From an uncultured Collinsella sp. (GTDB lineage: Bacteria > Actinomycetota > Coriobacteriia > Coriobacteriales > Coriobacteriaceae), in assembly GCA_900547505.1 (NCBI GenBank), contig URGY01000038.1, positions 1 to 12,980 on the forward strand: a stretch of DNA of 12,980 bases, read 5' to 3'. How positions within the stretch are numbered: position 1 is the first letter of the stretch; every line of letters starts with the position of its first letter. The notes under the pieces are model-generated. The model was not told where the DNA came from. It saw nothing but the letters and a program-made list of their open reading frames with translations, and made no database searches. Made by a program: the position numbers and the translations under genes. Shown here in pieces: positions 1-5,690 of the stretch.

Positions 1-72
1 TCGCTCGTGGTGAGCGCCATGGCCGACGCCCTGGCCTGCGCTGTCGAAGTCGCCGAGGCGCTGGAGCTGTAA
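1..72 (+). CDS. 3' end of an unidentified protein gene (partial)
   Basis: Frame 1 is open from the first base to a TAA at 70-72 and encodes 23 C-terminal residues, ending in an alanine/glutamate-rich helix-like stretch (ADALACAVEVAEALEL). Codon use is GC-rich like the other genes in the window, which supports a real coding tail. Too little is present to name a family. The next gene starts about 350 bases downstream and a hairpin at 90-131 follows closely, so this gene probably ends its own transcription unit. Confidence 0.6.
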   Translation, partial: SLVVSAMADALACAVEVAEALEL

Positions 73-89
73 AGTAGTCATTTAAGAAC

Positions 90-131
90 GTCCCCAATGA
101 CTAGTCATTTTTTTGTCTAGTCGTTGGGGAC
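90..131. repeat. GTCCCC...GGGGAC palindromic hairpin
   Basis: The 15-base arms at 90-104 (GTCCCCAATGACTAG) and 117-131 (CTAGTCGTTGGGGAC) pair with one wobble position around a 12-base loop containing seven T's. The left arm overlaps a perfect 14-base palindrome, AATGACTAGTCATT (96-109), which runs into the T tract. It lies 18 bases after a stop codon and may end transcription of the upstream gene, but no T run follows the right arm. The GTCCCC/GGGGAC ends resemble those at 4245-4273 and 4804-4904, which suggests a dispersed REP-like family. Confidence 0.6.
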
Positions 132-414
132 ACTCTTTGCGAGCGATTTGCTCGTTTGTCGACGTACGGGTGTTCATTTGTCGACTTCTTGGGCTGTGGT
201 CACCTGTTGTTTCTGTGGTGGCTGTGGGCATCTGGCTCAAAAGGGCGGGTTGGCCGTCTATGTTTACCTGCGGTTTTGTTGCGGTGCGCATTTTCGGTCA
301 AGCATCCCGTCAAGTGTTTGGTCAGCAGTTGGTTTGCAGCCGGAGGCCTATTTTGTCCGTGCTGACAGTGGCTGCCCACCCTCCTCGTAAGCTCAAATTG
401 AGGTTCATCAGTTT

Positions 415-421
415 GAGGAGG
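415..421 (+). promoter_or_regulatory. ribosome binding site fixing the GTG start at 427
   Basis: GAGGAGG lies five bases before GTG 427. The ATG at 422 in another frame runs straight into a stop (ATG CCG TGA), so GTG is the only start that fits this site. Confidence 0.75.
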
Positions 422-426
422 ATGCC

Positions 427-1134
427 GTGACTGACCACGCTTTAGACCGAGCGCATCTGGCCGAAGCCGTCGGCAACGATATTGCCGACATGGCCCATTT
501 TTGGATGCTGCGGAAGTTTCAGTTTTTGGAGCCGGCGCGCGAGCAGTTTGAGATCATTGTCGACCCGTGGCTCAGCTATCGCACCGAGCCTTCCCAAAAC
601 GAAATCATGGCCTACAACATGGCATTTACCGATTGGCTGCTCTTCGAGCGCTCCTATCGCCATGGCAAGACGCTGCTCGAGCTGTATGTTGACGAGCCGC
701 CGGCATCGCTTTCGCCTGCCTCGCTTAAGCGGCTCGAGCAGGTGCGCGACACACAGTATTTCTCGCGCTTTGGCATTTTGGACAAGGATCCTGCGAACGG
801 CATGGTTGCGCTGAAGGATATGCGCGCCGACCTTCGCTTTGATGTCTACGACCCGCATATCGTGCAAAAGGAGCATTGGAGCGACGGCGCGATCGCGGTG
901 CGCCTCGCCTGCGTCGACGATGTCTGGCTGACGGCGGGGCAGCTCTACCTGTATGACATCGCGCGCCTGAGCGACACGGCGGTCGATGGGCCGGGTGCGG
1001 TGCATCCGGAGGACCTTCAGGACGGCTTCGACACCTCGTGCATCAGCTTCTTTTTGCGCCTGGTCCGCGACATCATGGGCGCCCAGGGGCGCTACGTAAA
1101 GTCCCTCAACATCTACGAGCAGGAGTGGGAGTAG
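427..1134 (+). CDS. hypothetical protein, 235 aa
   Basis: A 235-residue acidic, probably soluble cytoplasmic protein that I cannot assign to a named family with confidence. It starts at GTG with a strong GAGGAGG site five bases upstream and ends at TAG. There is no signal peptide or membrane segment. Residues 40-120 (aromatic-rich FTDWLLFERSYRHGKTLLELYVDEPP, then a helix ending in FSRFGILD) faintly recall the region found in some uncharacterised SEC-C-type bacterial proteins, but no Cys-rich SEC-C motif is present. Residues 130-235 look like a mixed alpha/beta domain with no recognisable catalytic signature. Array A begins 37 bases after the stop. The gene is on the same strand as the AbiEi/DUF559-like gene, but three repeat units separate them, so an operon is uncertain. 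That it is a gene is well supported; its function is unknown. Confidence 0.8.
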   Translation: MTDHALDRAHLAEAVGNDIADMAHFWMLRKFQFLEPAREQFEIIVDPWLSYRTEPSQNEIMAYNMAFTDWLLFERSYRHGKTLLELYVDEPPASLSPASLKRLEQVRDTQYFSRFGILDKDPANGMVALKDMRADLRFDVYDPHIVQKEHWSDGAIAVRLACVDDVWLTAGQLYLYDIARLSDTAVDGPGAVHPEDLQDGFDTSCISFFLRLVRDIMGAQGRYVKSLNIYEQEWE

Positions 1135-1171
1135 GGGATGTGACTGGCGTCGCCCTGCTGCCCCTGACTTT

Positions 1172-1388
1172 GTCTCAATCTGTAACGTTTGGCGGCTGTT
1201 TGAGCCCGTAACTGTTACAGATTGAGATGTTCGGCAACGGGTTGGGAGAATGTCTCGATCTGTAACATCTACAGGCTAAAAGTCGACCTTGCTGTTACAG
1301 ATTGAGACGGAAGGTTGGCGGCTGCCGAAAGATCTTGTTCTGTAACAACTAGAGGCTCAAAGACTGTCTTCATGTTACAGATCAAGAC
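1172..1388. repeat. palindromic repeat array A (3 units of 57 bp, 80 bp period)
   Basis: Three 57-bp units lie at 1172-1228, 1252-1308 and 1332-1388, exactly 80 bp apart. Each has a left arm near GTCTCRATCTGTAAC and a right arm near GTTACAGATYGAGAC around 27 variable bases. The linkers are 23 bases each and unrelated in sequence. The third unit is the most diverged (left arm ATCTTGTTCTGTAAC). The array fills the gap between the stop at 1134 and the next ribosome binding site at 1399, so any promoter for the following gene must overlap it or lie upstream of it. Confidence 0.9.
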
Positions 1389-1398
1389 ATTTGCCAGC

Positions 1399-1403
1399 GG
1401 AGG
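1399..1403 (+). promoter_or_regulatory. ribosome binding site for the AbiEi/DUF559-like gene
   Basis: GGAGG lies five bases before GTG 1409 and eleven bases before ATG 1415. The short spacing matches that of the gene at 427 and favours 1409, but 1415 cannot be excluded. The upstream TTG at 1391 lies before the site and is unlikely. Confidence 0.6.
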
Positions 1404-1408
1404 CAACG

Positions 1409-2485
1409 GTGACGATGGTCCATTTGTCTGACGTGGTGGTGATGAAAGTGTCTAATACCGTTCTCAAACACAAACATGCGACTCGCAACACGTTGGCGCG
1501 GAATAGGATGCTCGCGCGGCTCACGGAGACGGCCAAGCAAGGTGCGCTGCTCGCAACGCATGACAATACCGAGCTCATGTGGCTGCGACGCCATGTTGGA
1601 ACCGACGATATCGCGGAGCCCGAGCCGTACCTGTTCTGTTTTCAGCATGATTGGGACGCATTGGCGCTGACGGAGCGAGCACTGAGGACTATCAGAGGAC
1701 TTGCGGAATTTCATCCCGATTGGGCGTTTTGGGGCTACGACGCGGCGCTTTTGTGGGGTCTGGAGGTGCCGAATGATCTGCTTGAGCCGCGTTTTCTTGT
1801 TAAGACGGGCTGTTCGGTGACGTTGAGCAGCGGGCGTAGGCTGTTGCGTCCTCAGATGGCGGGAGCGCTTGAGTGCATCGACGGCGTGCGGGTGACGTCG
1901 TTTTGGCGCACGGCGGAGGATTGCTTGCTGCGTGCGCCGTTTTCCTACGGGTTGGCGATTACCGATTCTGCACTGCGGGCGAAAGACGTATCACGTGGGG
2001 ATTTGTGCGAGCGCCTCCGCGTCGATTGTAAGGGCAGGCGAGGGTATCGTAGGGCACAGATGATTGCGTCGTATGCGGACGGGCTGTCCGAAAACGGCGG
2101 CGAGTCTCGGTTCCGAGCGTTCTTTATTGCGTACGGCTTTCCGGTTCCGGAGCTGCAGGTGGAGTTTCGCGACCCGCTCGATCCGAGTCAGGTATTTCGC
2201 GTCGACTATTTTTGGCAGCTCGAGGACGGGACGTGTGTCATCGGCGAGCTCGACGGAAAGGGGAAGTACACCCTGCAGAGCGGCGAGGTCCGGGAGTCGG
2301 TCGACCCATTCGTGGCAGAACGTCAACGGGAGTCCCATCTGACAATGCTCGGGCATAAGGTGCTTCGGTTCACGTTTAACGAACTCAAAGACCCGGGGAA
2401 GCTTGTCGAGAAAATGAGGTTGGCGGGTATTCCGCGACGGCCCGATTTGGCTGAGGAGTGGAGACGTCAGTGGTATGGGCGCTGA
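1409..2485 (+). CDS. AbiEi/DUF559-like protein with PD-(D/E)XK-type nuclease motifs
   Basis: A 358-residue protein of a type common in actinobacteria and often annotated as an AbiEi-family antitoxin-like or DUF559 protein. Residues 25-125 resemble the AbiEi-like N-terminal region, with basic helices then FWGYDAALLWGLEVP, matching the usual 'sAA.lhGL' position. Residues 230-325 carry a restriction-endonuclease-fold signature: E232 (GESRFR), D266 (FRVDYFW), E280-D282-K284 (GELDGKGKY), then a conserved RQRE helix (R307, E308) and GHKVLRFTFNEL, as in Vsr/DUF559 nucleases. Family knowledge suggests DNA binding or cleavage linked to defence or toxin-antitoxin functions, but neither is shown here. 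No partner toxin gene is adjacent. Repeat arrays lie directly on both sides, 20 bp before the start and 8 bp after the stop. Its codon use looks slightly less GC-biased than the amidohydrolase. The start could be 1415 instead. Confidence 0.8.
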   Translation: MTMVHLSDVVVMKVSNTVLKHKHATRNTLARNRMLARLTETAKQGALLATHDNTELMWLRRHVGTDDIAEPEPYLFCFQHDWDALALTERALRTIRGLAEFHPDWAFWGYDAALLWGLEVPNDLLEPRFLVKTGCSVTLSSGRRLLRPQMAGALECIDGVRVTSFWRTAEDCLLRAPFSYGLAITDSALRAKDVSRGDLCERLRVDCKGRRGYRRAQMIASYADGLSENGGESRFRAFFIAYGFPVPELQVEFRDPLDPSQVFRVDYFWQLEDGTCVIGELDGKGKYTLQSGEVRESVDPFVAERQRESHLTMLGHKVLRFTFNELKDPGKLVEKMRLAGIPRRPDLAEEWRRQWYGR

Positions 2486-2493
2486 GAGGTTTT

Positions 2494-2631
2494 GTCTCAA
2501 TCTGTAACGTTTAGAGGTTATTTGAGCTCGTAACTGTTACAGATCGAGACAAACCGGTGAAGCGTCGACCGAATGTCTCGATCTGTAACAGCAAGGGGCC
2601 CAACAACCCTGTATCTGTTACAGATCGAGAC
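2494..2631. repeat. palindromic repeat array B (2 units, 81 bp period)
   Basis: Two 57-bp units at 2494-2550 and 2575-2631 have near-consensus arms and a 24-base linker. The first begins only eight bases after the stop at 2485. Its loop closely matches that of the first unit of array A (both begin GTTT and end CGTAACT). The loop of the second unit contains AGGG...CCCT, which can extend the hairpin. Confidence 0.9.
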
Positions 2632-2732
2632 ACTTCCCTGGTGTCGCTGGGGTGGGACTGCAGCGTATTCCGTCCCCCACATCCCCTCTTCCCTCCGTTA
2701 ACCGATATGTCTGTGGCAATCGGGCTACACTG

Positions 2733-2738
2733 GATAAT
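2733..2738 (+). promoter_or_regulatory. possible -10 element for the amidohydrolase gene
   Basis: GATAAT, directly preceded by TG, lies 42 bases before the ATG at 2781 in a short AT-rich patch (GGATAATAATGG). I find no good -35 match at 16-18 bases upstream (TCTGTG at 17), so this is a weak candidate based on position and -10 similarity only. Confidence 0.35.
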
Positions 2739-2764
2739 AATGGACAGATGTTCAAGTTTTCTGA

Positions 2765-2774
2765 GGGGGAGGAG
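2765..2774 (+). promoter_or_regulatory. ribosome binding site fixing the ATG start at 2781
   Basis: GGGGGAGGAG lies six bases before ATG 2781. This rules out the longer in-frame starts upstream, including ATG 2748, which would place the site inside the coding sequence. Confidence 0.85.
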
Positions 2775-2780
2775 CTCGAT

Positions 2781-4151
2781 ATGGCGTCTGCCGATCGTTC
2801 CACGTTGTTTATCAATGCGACCGTCCTGGATGGTTCGGAGCATATGGAGCCGCAGCCCGACATGGCCGTGGCCGTTGAGCGCGGTCTCATCACGTGGATG
2901 GGGCCGAGTGCTGTGGCGCAGGCGCCCGCGGGTGCCGAGGTTATCGACCTGGGTGGTGTGTATCTCATGCCCGGTCTCATCAATATGCACGTGCACCTGT
3001 GCGGTTCGGGCAAGCCGGTTTCGGCGGGCGATGCGGGTGCGTTGATGAAGAAGCTCGATAACCCCGTGGGGCGCGTCATCGTGCGCCACATTCTTAAGGG
3101 CAGCGCCCAGCAACAGCTGGCAAGTGGCGTGACCACGGTGCGCGGTGCAGGCGACCCGCTGTTTGCGGATCTTGCCGTGCGCGATGCTATCGATGCCGGC
3201 AAGTATCAAGGTCCTCGCCTGGTGGCGCCGGGAACGGGCGTCACGGTTCCGGGCGGCCATGGTGCGGGCTTGTTCGCCCAGGTGGCAAACAGTCCCGCCG
3301 AGGCAGCCGAACAGGTGCGCGACCTGTATGCGCGCGGTGCCGACGTCATTAAGCTGTTCGTAACGGGCGGCGTGTTCGACGCGACCGAGGTGGGCGAGCC
3401 GGGCGTGCTGCGTATGCCGGTGGAGGTTGCCGCGGCGGCGTGCAAGGCTGCGCACGAGGTGGGCCTGCCGGTTATGGCCCATGTCGAGAGCACCGAAGGC
3501 GTGAAGGCCGCGCTTGAGGCCGGCGTTGACACGATCGAGCACGGTGCCCCGATGACTCCTGAGATCTTGGAACTGTACCGCGGCGCCGCGGGCACGCAGC
3601 TTGAGGATCGCGCGCCCAGCGTTACCTGCACTATCAGCCCGGCGCTGCCGTTTGTATTGCTCGACCCGAAAAAGACCCATTCGACCGATACGCAAAAGAA
3701 GAACGGCGACATCGTGTGCTCGGGCATTATCGAGAGCGCCCGTGCCGCACTGGAAGCTGGCGTTAAGGTGGGCCTGGGCACGGACTCGAGCTGCCCGTTC
3801 GTGACGCAGTACGACATGTGGCGTGAGGTGGCCTATTTTGCCAAGCATGTCGGCGTGAGCAACGCCTTCGCACTGCATACGGCTACGCAAGTCAACGCCG
3901 AGCTGCTGGGGCTGGACGGCGAGACTGGCACAATCGAGTGCGGCAAGGCCGCCGATATCTTGGTGACGCGCAAGAACCCGCTCGATGACCTGTGCGCACT
4001 GCGTGAGCCGACGCACGTGATGTGCCGTGGCGATTTGGTGCGCAAGCTCAAGGTGAAGCGTATTCCCGAGGTGGACGCCGAGCTCGACGCGATTATGGCC
4101 ATGCCAGCCGAAGCGCTTGCCGAGGAGCTGGCCCGCGACGGCGTGGCGTAG
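2781..4151 (+). CDS. metal-dependent amidohydrolase (imidazolonepropionase/prolidase-like)
   Basis: A 456-residue cytoplasmic hydrolase of the amidohydrolase superfamily, expected to cleave an amide, peptide-like or cyclic C-N bond using one or two divalent metal ions. An N-terminal beta domain (residues 1-62) leads to PGLINMHVHL with metal ligands H70 and H72. K191 (DVIKLFVTGG) is in the position of the carboxylated bridging lysine. H234 (VMAHVES), H254 (TIEHG) and D335 (GLGTDSS) complete the binuclear-site pattern. The C-terminus returns to the small domain with the usual GTIECGKAADILV strand. This arrangement is typical of the imidazolonepropionase/Xaa-Pro dipeptidase-like branch. The substrate cannot be told from sequence, and there are no adjacent his or peptide-use genes to suggest one. 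No signal peptide is present. The gene is monocistronic, closed by the terminator at 4185-4222. Confidence 0.88.
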   Translation: MASADRSTLFINATVLDGSEHMEPQPDMAVAVERGLITWMGPSAVAQAPAGAEVIDLGGVYLMPGLINMHVHLCGSGKPVSAGDAGALMKKLDNPVGRVIVRHILKGSAQQQLASGVTTVRGAGDPLFADLAVRDAIDAGKYQGPRLVAPGTGVTVPGGHGAGLFAQVANSPAEAAEQVRDLYARGADVIKLFVTGGVFDATEVGEPGVLRMPVEVAAAACKAAHEVGLPVMAHVESTEGVKAALEAGVDTIEHGAPMTPEILELYRGAAGTQLEDRAPSVTCTISPALPFVLLDPKKTHSTDTQKKNGDIVCSGIIESARAALEAGVKVGLGTDSSCPFVTQYDMWREVAYFAKHVGVSNAFALHTATQVNAELLGLDGETGTIECGKAADILVTRKNPLDDLCALREPTHVMCRGDLVRKLKVKRIPEVDAELDAIMAMPAEALAEELARDGVA

Positions 4152-4184
4152 ACGAGACAAAGGGACAGCTCCGTTGCCGCATAC

Positions 4185-4222
4185 AAAAAGCCGAGGTCTC
4201 AACACGAGGCCTCGGCTTTTTT
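4185..4222. terminator. bidirectional intrinsic terminator
   Basis: An 11-bp GC-rich stem (GCCGAGGTCTC at 4190-4200 and GAGGCCTCGGC at 4206-4216, one G-U pair) closes a 5-base loop. It has five A's before it and six T's after it, so it reads as a terminator on both strands. It sits between the convergent amidohydrolase (stop at 4151) and the zinc-ribbon gene (stop at 4285) and can serve both. Confidence 0.92.
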
Positions 4223-4244
4223 ATCGAACAAATACTTAAGATTT

Positions 4245-4273
4245 GGGACAAACAAACCTGATTTATTTGTCCC
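4245..4273. repeat. GGGACAAA...TTTGTCCC hairpin
   Basis: Arms GGGACAAACAA (4245-4255) and TTATTTGTCCC (4263-4273) pair over 11 positions with one C/A mismatch on the + strand (a G-U pair on the minus strand transcript) around a 7-base loop. It lies 11 bases past the stop of the zinc-ribbon gene, before the main terminator. The GGGAC/GTCCC ends link it to the elements at 90-131 and 4804-4904. Confidence 0.6.
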
Positions 4274-4284
4274 GCGTGCGGGCG

Positions 4285-4758
4285 CTATGAGCGCGTTTCC
4301 ATCTTGGCGTGGCACTTGGGGCAGGTGACGCGGATCTTGCCTTTGCCCTTGGGGACGGAGAGCATCTGGCCACAGTTGGGGCACTTGAGGTAGGCCGTGG
4401 TCTTGCGGCCCTTCCACATCTTTTTTGCCGTGCGCTTGGCACGCTCAAAGTCTTCCTTGCTCGTTCCAGCTGCGCGCGAGGTGCTGGCCGCTGCAGTTCC
4501 GCTGCCCAAGCTGGCGACGAACTTGCCCAGGCAGGGGACGTTGGAAGTCGCGGCAACGAAGGCATCATTTTCCTTGCGGCGCGCGTCGATGTTTTTGGAC
4601 AGGCCGCGCAGCACGCCGAGTGCGATTACGGCGATGGCGATCCAGCTGAGCCACTGGATACGGGCTATCGATCCGACCATCGCGAAAATAATTCCTATGA
4701 AGCCCAGCACGATGGTGAGTTCGTCGGCGCCGTTGCGACCCTTCATAAAGTCATTCAT
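4285..4758 (-). CDS. two-TM membrane protein with C-terminal zinc ribbon
   Basis: A 157-residue protein of a small family common in Gram-positive gut bacteria, whose function is unknown. Two hydrophobic segments (about residues 13-30 and 34-50) form a membrane hairpin. A basic, alanine-rich linker (55-120) follows, then a zinc ribbon with C126-x2-C129 and C146-x2-C149 (CPNCGQ...VPKGKGKIRVTCPKCH). The conserved start MNDFMKGRNGADEL is typical of the family and fixes the initiator at 4758, with AAAGG eight bases upstream on this strand. A longer in-frame reading to 4896 would add 46 residues encoded by the palindromic element and is unlikely. It is last in the copper block, 146 bp from csoR across a structured repeat, so co-transcription is uncertain. 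No copper-specific function is implied by the sequence. Confidence 0.85.
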   Translation of the reverse strand: MNDFMKGRNGADELTIVLGFIGIIFAMVGSIARIQWLSWIAIAVIALGVLRGLSKNIDARRKENDAFVAATSNVPCLGKFVASLGSGTAAASTSRAAGTSKEDFERAKRTAKKMWKGRKTTAYLKCPNCGQMLSVPKGKGKIRVTCPKCHAKMETRS

Positions 4759-4803
4759 GCGAATTGCCTTTCGTTCGATATGCTGCACGCCTTTATACCC
4801 CTT

Positions 4804-4904
4804 TTGGTGCATTGGGGACGGGTTAATCTGCACCAAGGTGGTGCAAACGTACCTGTCCCCGGAACACCAAGACGGTGCAAAGAAGTTTGTTCCCAATGCA
4901 CCAA
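4804..4904. repeat. structured REP/MITE-like element with nested inverted repeats
   Basis: Outer perfect 13-base arms, TTGGTGCATTGGG (4804-4816) and CCCAATGCACCAA (4892-4904), enclose two further hairpins. The first is GGGGACGGGT/ACCTGTCCCC (4814-4823/4851-4860), capped by TGCACC/GGTGCA (4829-4834/4840-4845). The second is GGAACA/TGTTCC (4861-4866/4888-4893), with CACC/GGTG inside. The whole resembles a cloverleaf and ends one base before the complement of the csoR stop codon. No transposase gene is present. The GTTCCGGGGACAGGT type of motif on the opposite strand resembles REP sequences seen in coriobacteria, but that family link is from memory. Confidence 0.7.
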
Positions 4905-5177
4905 TTACTTGGCGAGCTTGTCGACGACGCGTTCGATCTCGGCGAGCTTGGCGGCTTTGAGTTCCTCGTCGCCCGATTCGATGGCCGAGGCGACACAGCC
5001 CTCGATGTGAGCCTTGAGCACATCGGCGTTAATGCGCGCGATGAGCGCCTGCGTGGCCATGAGCTGCGTGGAGATGTCGACGCAGTAACGGTCCTCCTCC
5101 ACCATTCGCAGGATGCCGTCGATTTGCCCGCGTGCCGTCTTGAGCATGCGGGTCACCGATTTGTGGTCTGCCATCAT
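4905..5177 (-). CDS. csoR: copper-sensing transcriptional repressor CsoR
   Basis: A 90-residue all-helical DUF156/CsoR-family repressor. The Cu(I) ligand pattern is complete: C32 (RYCVDIS), H57 (KAHIEGC) and C61, with the same 25- and 4-residue spacing as Mycobacterium tuberculosis CsoR C36/H61/C65. The N-terminal RMLKTARGQIDGILRMVEED matches the family's DNA-binding helix region. The apo form is expected to bind a G-tract palindromic operator and release it when Cu(I) binds. The best candidate operator lies at 8075-8107 before copA. GAGGA lies six bases before ATG 5177; a second ATG three bases later is equally possible. It is third in the copA-copZ-csoR order, so autoregulation through read-through from the copA promoter is plausible, though palindromic elements lie in both gaps. 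Confidence 0.93.
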   Translation of the reverse strand: MMADHKSVTRMLKTARGQIDGILRMVEEDRYCVDISTQLMATQALIARINADVLKAHIEGCVASAIESGDEELKAAKLAEIERVVDKLAK

Positions 5178-5219
5178 GGCGGGTCCTCGTTTCTGGTCGA
5201 TCTTCCGGATGCCCCCGTC

Positions 5220-5286
5220 AGTTGCGGTGAAATAGTTCTTGTTTGCAGGCTTGAAGCGCTAAAACAGGAACTATTTCACCGCAACT
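5220..5286. repeat. 25-bp inverted repeat between copZ and csoR
   Basis: Arms at 5220-5244 and 5262-5286 are complementary over 25 bases with a single mismatch (AGTTGCGGTGAAATAGTTC at the left, GAACTATTTCACCGCAACT at the right) around a 17-base loop. No T tract follows on either strand, so this is not a standard intrinsic terminator. It is AT-richer than the genes around it and unrelated to the other repeats here. A dispersed palindromic element or an mRNA stabiliser/attenuator between copZ and csoR are the likely readings. Confidence 0.8.
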
Positions 5287-5313
5287 TCTGAAGGGTTGAG
5301 TAGGCAGCGTCTG

Positions 5314-5535
5314 CTATGCAGCGGTCACGGACAGGGCGTGGAACTTCTCGCCCGCGCTCTCGACGGCGGCGGCGAGCTGCTCGGCGGTCACGGTGTCGGT
5401 GCACTCCACCTGGACGGTCTGGGTCTCGTGATCGGCGTCGGCGTCGGTCACGCCTGCTACGCTGAGCAGCGCGGTCTCGACAGTAGCGTCGCAGTGGCCG
5501 CACATGAGGCCGGAAGTCTTGATTGTGTAACGCAT
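5314..5535 (-). CDS. copZ: CopZ-like copper chaperone (HMA domain)
   Basis: A 73-residue single heavy-metal-associated domain protein with the usual ferredoxin-like length. The metal site is GLMCGHC, with C12 and C15 able to bind Cu(I); the common GMTC form is replaced by GLMC. It is expected to bind cytosolic Cu(I) and pass it to CopA and CsoR. AAGGAG lies seven bases before ATG 5535. It lies 152 bp after copA on the same strand, and the gap holds a hairpin element (5601-5690). A GATAAT hexamer on this strand (5559-5564) could be a -10 for a separate copZ promoter, but no good -35 is visible. It could be annotated simply as a heavy-metal-associated domain protein, but the neighbours strongly favour copper. 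Confidence 0.9.
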   Translation of the reverse strand: MRYTIKTSGLMCGHCDATVETALLSVAGVTDADADHETQTVQVECTDTVTAEQLAAAVESAGEKFHALSVTAA

Positions 5536-5600
5536 GGGTGTACTCCTTATCGATTGAGATTATCTGACAGTTTAGCCGTGAACAGCGTCATCTTAAAGGT

Positions 5601-5690
5601 GCGCTGAGGTGCCCGAGATTGCCCCGAAAGAGGAGCGAAGCGTACTTGGATACGCGAGCGACGGTTTGAGGGGCAAGGTCGGGTGCATCA
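5601..5690. repeat. hairpin element between copA and copZ
   Basis: Imperfect arms GCCCGA/TCGGGT (5611-5616/5679-5684) and perfect TTGCCCC/GGGGCAA (5619-5625/5670-5676) surround an inner GCGTA/TACGC hairpin (5640-5644/5651-5655). It begins at the copA stop codon and ends before copZ on the minus strand. It could slow or partly stop transcription so that copA and copZ are expressed unequally, but no U tract follows. Confidence 0.5.

Larger units (their letters stand above)
73..426. other. intergenic region, 354 bp, no convincing gene
   Basis: This gap is visibly more T-rich than its neighbours. It holds the 90-131 hairpin, a weak CGAGC/GCTCG stem around 140-154, and two direct copies of TTTGTCGAC (155-163 and 177-185, 22 bp apart). 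Three overlapping + strand reading frames are open here, but none has a ribosome binding site, recognisable motif or typical codon use. No clear -35/-10 pair was found for the gene at 427, although its promoter should lie here. Confidence 0.6.

Noticed and set aside
113..430. 105-aa reading frame on the + strand
   Set aside because: Starts inside the hairpin loop with no ribosome binding site, overlaps two other open frames and shows no recognisable motif.
1172..1388. CRISPR array
   Set aside because: The regular spacing is CRISPR-like, but the repeat is two inverted 15-base arms with alternating 27- and 23-base gaps, the arms vary between copies, and no cas gene is present.
2652..2780. N-terminal extension of the amidohydrolase
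   Set aside because: Upstream starts precede the GGGGGAGGAG site at 2765-2774, and the added residues do not resemble the family.
2511..4205. 564-aa reading frame on the minus strand
   Set aside because: Antisense shadow of the amidohydrolase; composition rich in His/Arg with no motif, no ribosome binding site, and it runs into array B.
4759..4896. N-terminal extension of the zinc-ribbon protein
   Set aside because: The extra 46 residues are encoded by the palindromic element; the family start MNDFMKGRNG and a ribosome binding site lie at 4758.
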